Shown: in pieces, positions 4,211 through 5,006 of the stretch | Numbering within the stretch: position 1 is the stretch's first letter | Layout: each line of letters starts with the position of its first letter | Assembly: GCA_031368095.1 (NCBI GenBank) | Contig: JANLQX010000070.1 | Coordinates: 1 to 5,006, forward strand | Origin: JANLQX01 sp031368095 | Lineage (GTDB): Bacteria > Actinomycetota > Acidimicrobiia > Acidimicrobiales > JANYDT01 | Reading direction: 5' to 3' | Length of the DNA: 5,006 nucleotides | Notes under the pieces: generated by a model | Databases searched by the model: none | The model's input: only the letters and a program-made list of their open reading frames with translations | What the model was told of the DNA's origin: nothing | Made by a program: the position numbers and the translations under genes

Positions 4211-5006
4211 ATGCCCCCGCCGTCCGTTACCCCGAAGACCATGCCTTTCACCAAGTATCGCGCCTATCCCGAGGTCCCACTGGCCGATCGCACGTGGCCG
4301 TCGAAGCGGATCACGAAGGCCCCGCTCTGGTGTTCGGTGGACCTTCGCGACGGCAATCAGGCCCTGATCGACCCAATGGATCCGAGTCGCAAACTGAAGA
4401 TGTTCCAAACCCTCGTGGACATGGGATTCAAGGAGATCGAGATCGGGTTTCCCTCGGCCAGTCAGCCAGATTTCGACTTCACCCGGCTTCTGATCGAGCG
4501 CGATCTCATTCCCGACGACGTGACCGTGCAGGTTCTCGTGCAGTGCCGCGAGGAGCTCATCGAGCGAACGTTCGAATCGTTGGTCGGCGTGCCCAACGCC
4601 ATTGTGCACTTCTACAACTCCACCTCGATCTTGCAGCGTCGCGTAGTGTTCGGCTTGGACCGTGAGGGGATCACTGGGATCGCCACTCAGGCGGCCCGGG
4701 TTTGTGAGCGCTTCCGGGCGTCGTCGGGTGGTTCGTCGAACATTCGGTACGAATACTCGCCGGAGAGCTTCACCGGAACCGAGATCGACTATGCCCTCGA
4801 GATCTGTAACGACGTGATTGCCACCATCGATCCCTCGCCGGATTGGCCACTTATCCTCAATCTGCCCGCCACGGTCGAGATGTCAACGCCGAACATTTAC
4901 GCCGACTTGATCGAGACGTTCCATCGCCGTGTCGATCGACGCGATTCGGTGATTATCTCGTTGCATCCACACAACGATCGCGGCACCGGCGTCGCGGCCT
5001 CCGAAC
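4211..5006 (+). CDS. leuA: 2-isopropylmalate synthase, 3' end cut by the window edge
   Basis: This enzyme condenses acetyl-CoA with 2-ketoisovalerate to give 2-isopropylmalate, the first committed step of leucine synthesis, in the cytoplasm. The 265 visible residues cover the N-terminal arm and most of the catalytic TIM barrel. Motifs are LWCSVDLRDGNQALIDPM (39-56), EIEIGFPSASQPDFDF, AIVHFYNSTSILQRRVVF, YEYSPESFTGTE, NLPATVEMSTPN and HPHNDRG (252-258). R46 and D47 correspond to the catalytic R80/D81 of M. tuberculosis LeuA (from memory). D47, H252 and H254 should bind the divalent metal. The linker and the leucine-sensing C-terminal domain lie beyond the window; family members are about 560-640 residues. 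ATG 4211 is chosen for AAGGA (4199-4203) seven bases upstream; ATG 4241 is a weaker alternative. The gene is controlled by the leader attenuator directly upstream. Confidence 0.97.
   Translation, partial: MPPPSVTPKTMPFTKYRAYPEVPLADRTWPSKRITKAPLWCSVDLRDGNQALIDPMDPSRKLKMFQTLVDMGFKEIEIGFPSASQPDFDFTRLLIERDLIPDDVTVQVLVQCREELIERTFESLVGVPNAIVHFYNSTSILQRRVVFGLDREGITGIATQAARVCERFRASSGGSSNIRYEYSPESFTGTEIDYALEICNDVIATIDPSPDWPLILNLPATVEMSTPNIYADLIETFHRRVDRRDSVIISLHPHNDRGTGVAASE

Noticed and set aside
4151..4609. Minus-strand open frame across the leuA start
   Set aside because: It is antisense to highly conserved LeuA motifs and to the leader terminator.

Overview
The window is GC-rich with strong G/C bias at third codon positions. 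It uses GTG starts, and two of its promoters appear to give leaderless transcripts. The Rrf2 and LeuA proteins resemble actinobacterial versions. Together this suggests an actinomycete chromosome, possibly Acidimicrobiia-like, although that rank is an inference. No rRNA, tRNA, IS element or CRISPR array was seen.

Left part (1-2175): a sulfur-assimilation control region. A CysI-type sulfite reductase gene runs leftward off the window edge (GTG start at 1344). It is divergent from an Rrf2-family regulator (1441-1881). A near-perfect inverted repeat lies between them at 1367-1397. A second copy of the same element lies at 1897-1922, just after the regulator gene, exactly between the -35 and -10 of a promoter for an 80-residue two-helix membrane protein (1933-2175). 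The two elements match at 22 of 26 positions, and their outer base pair changes in a compensating way. I infer that the Rrf2 protein controls both its own divergent region and the small membrane gene, which would make that gene a candidate new member of the sulfur regulon.

Middle (2176-4020): a secreted spherulin-4/GH135-like protein with a Thr-rich linker and a basic two-cysteine tail (2248-3447). It is followed by a conserved-looking hypothetical protein of 172 residues (3492-4010) that ends in a small hairpin plus TTTT.

Right part (4020-5006): the leucine biosynthesis gene leuA (starts 4211, cut by the window edge), preceded by what looks like a complete translation-coupled attenuator. 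This consists of a promoter, an apparently leaderless 11-residue leader peptide with four consecutive Leu codons (4058-4093), a protector hairpin, a competing antiterminator pairing, and a strong intrinsic terminator (4119-4151).

Across much of the left third the longest open frame on the + strand is antisense to the sulfite reductase and is not a gene. The real reductase frame has no stop inside the window.
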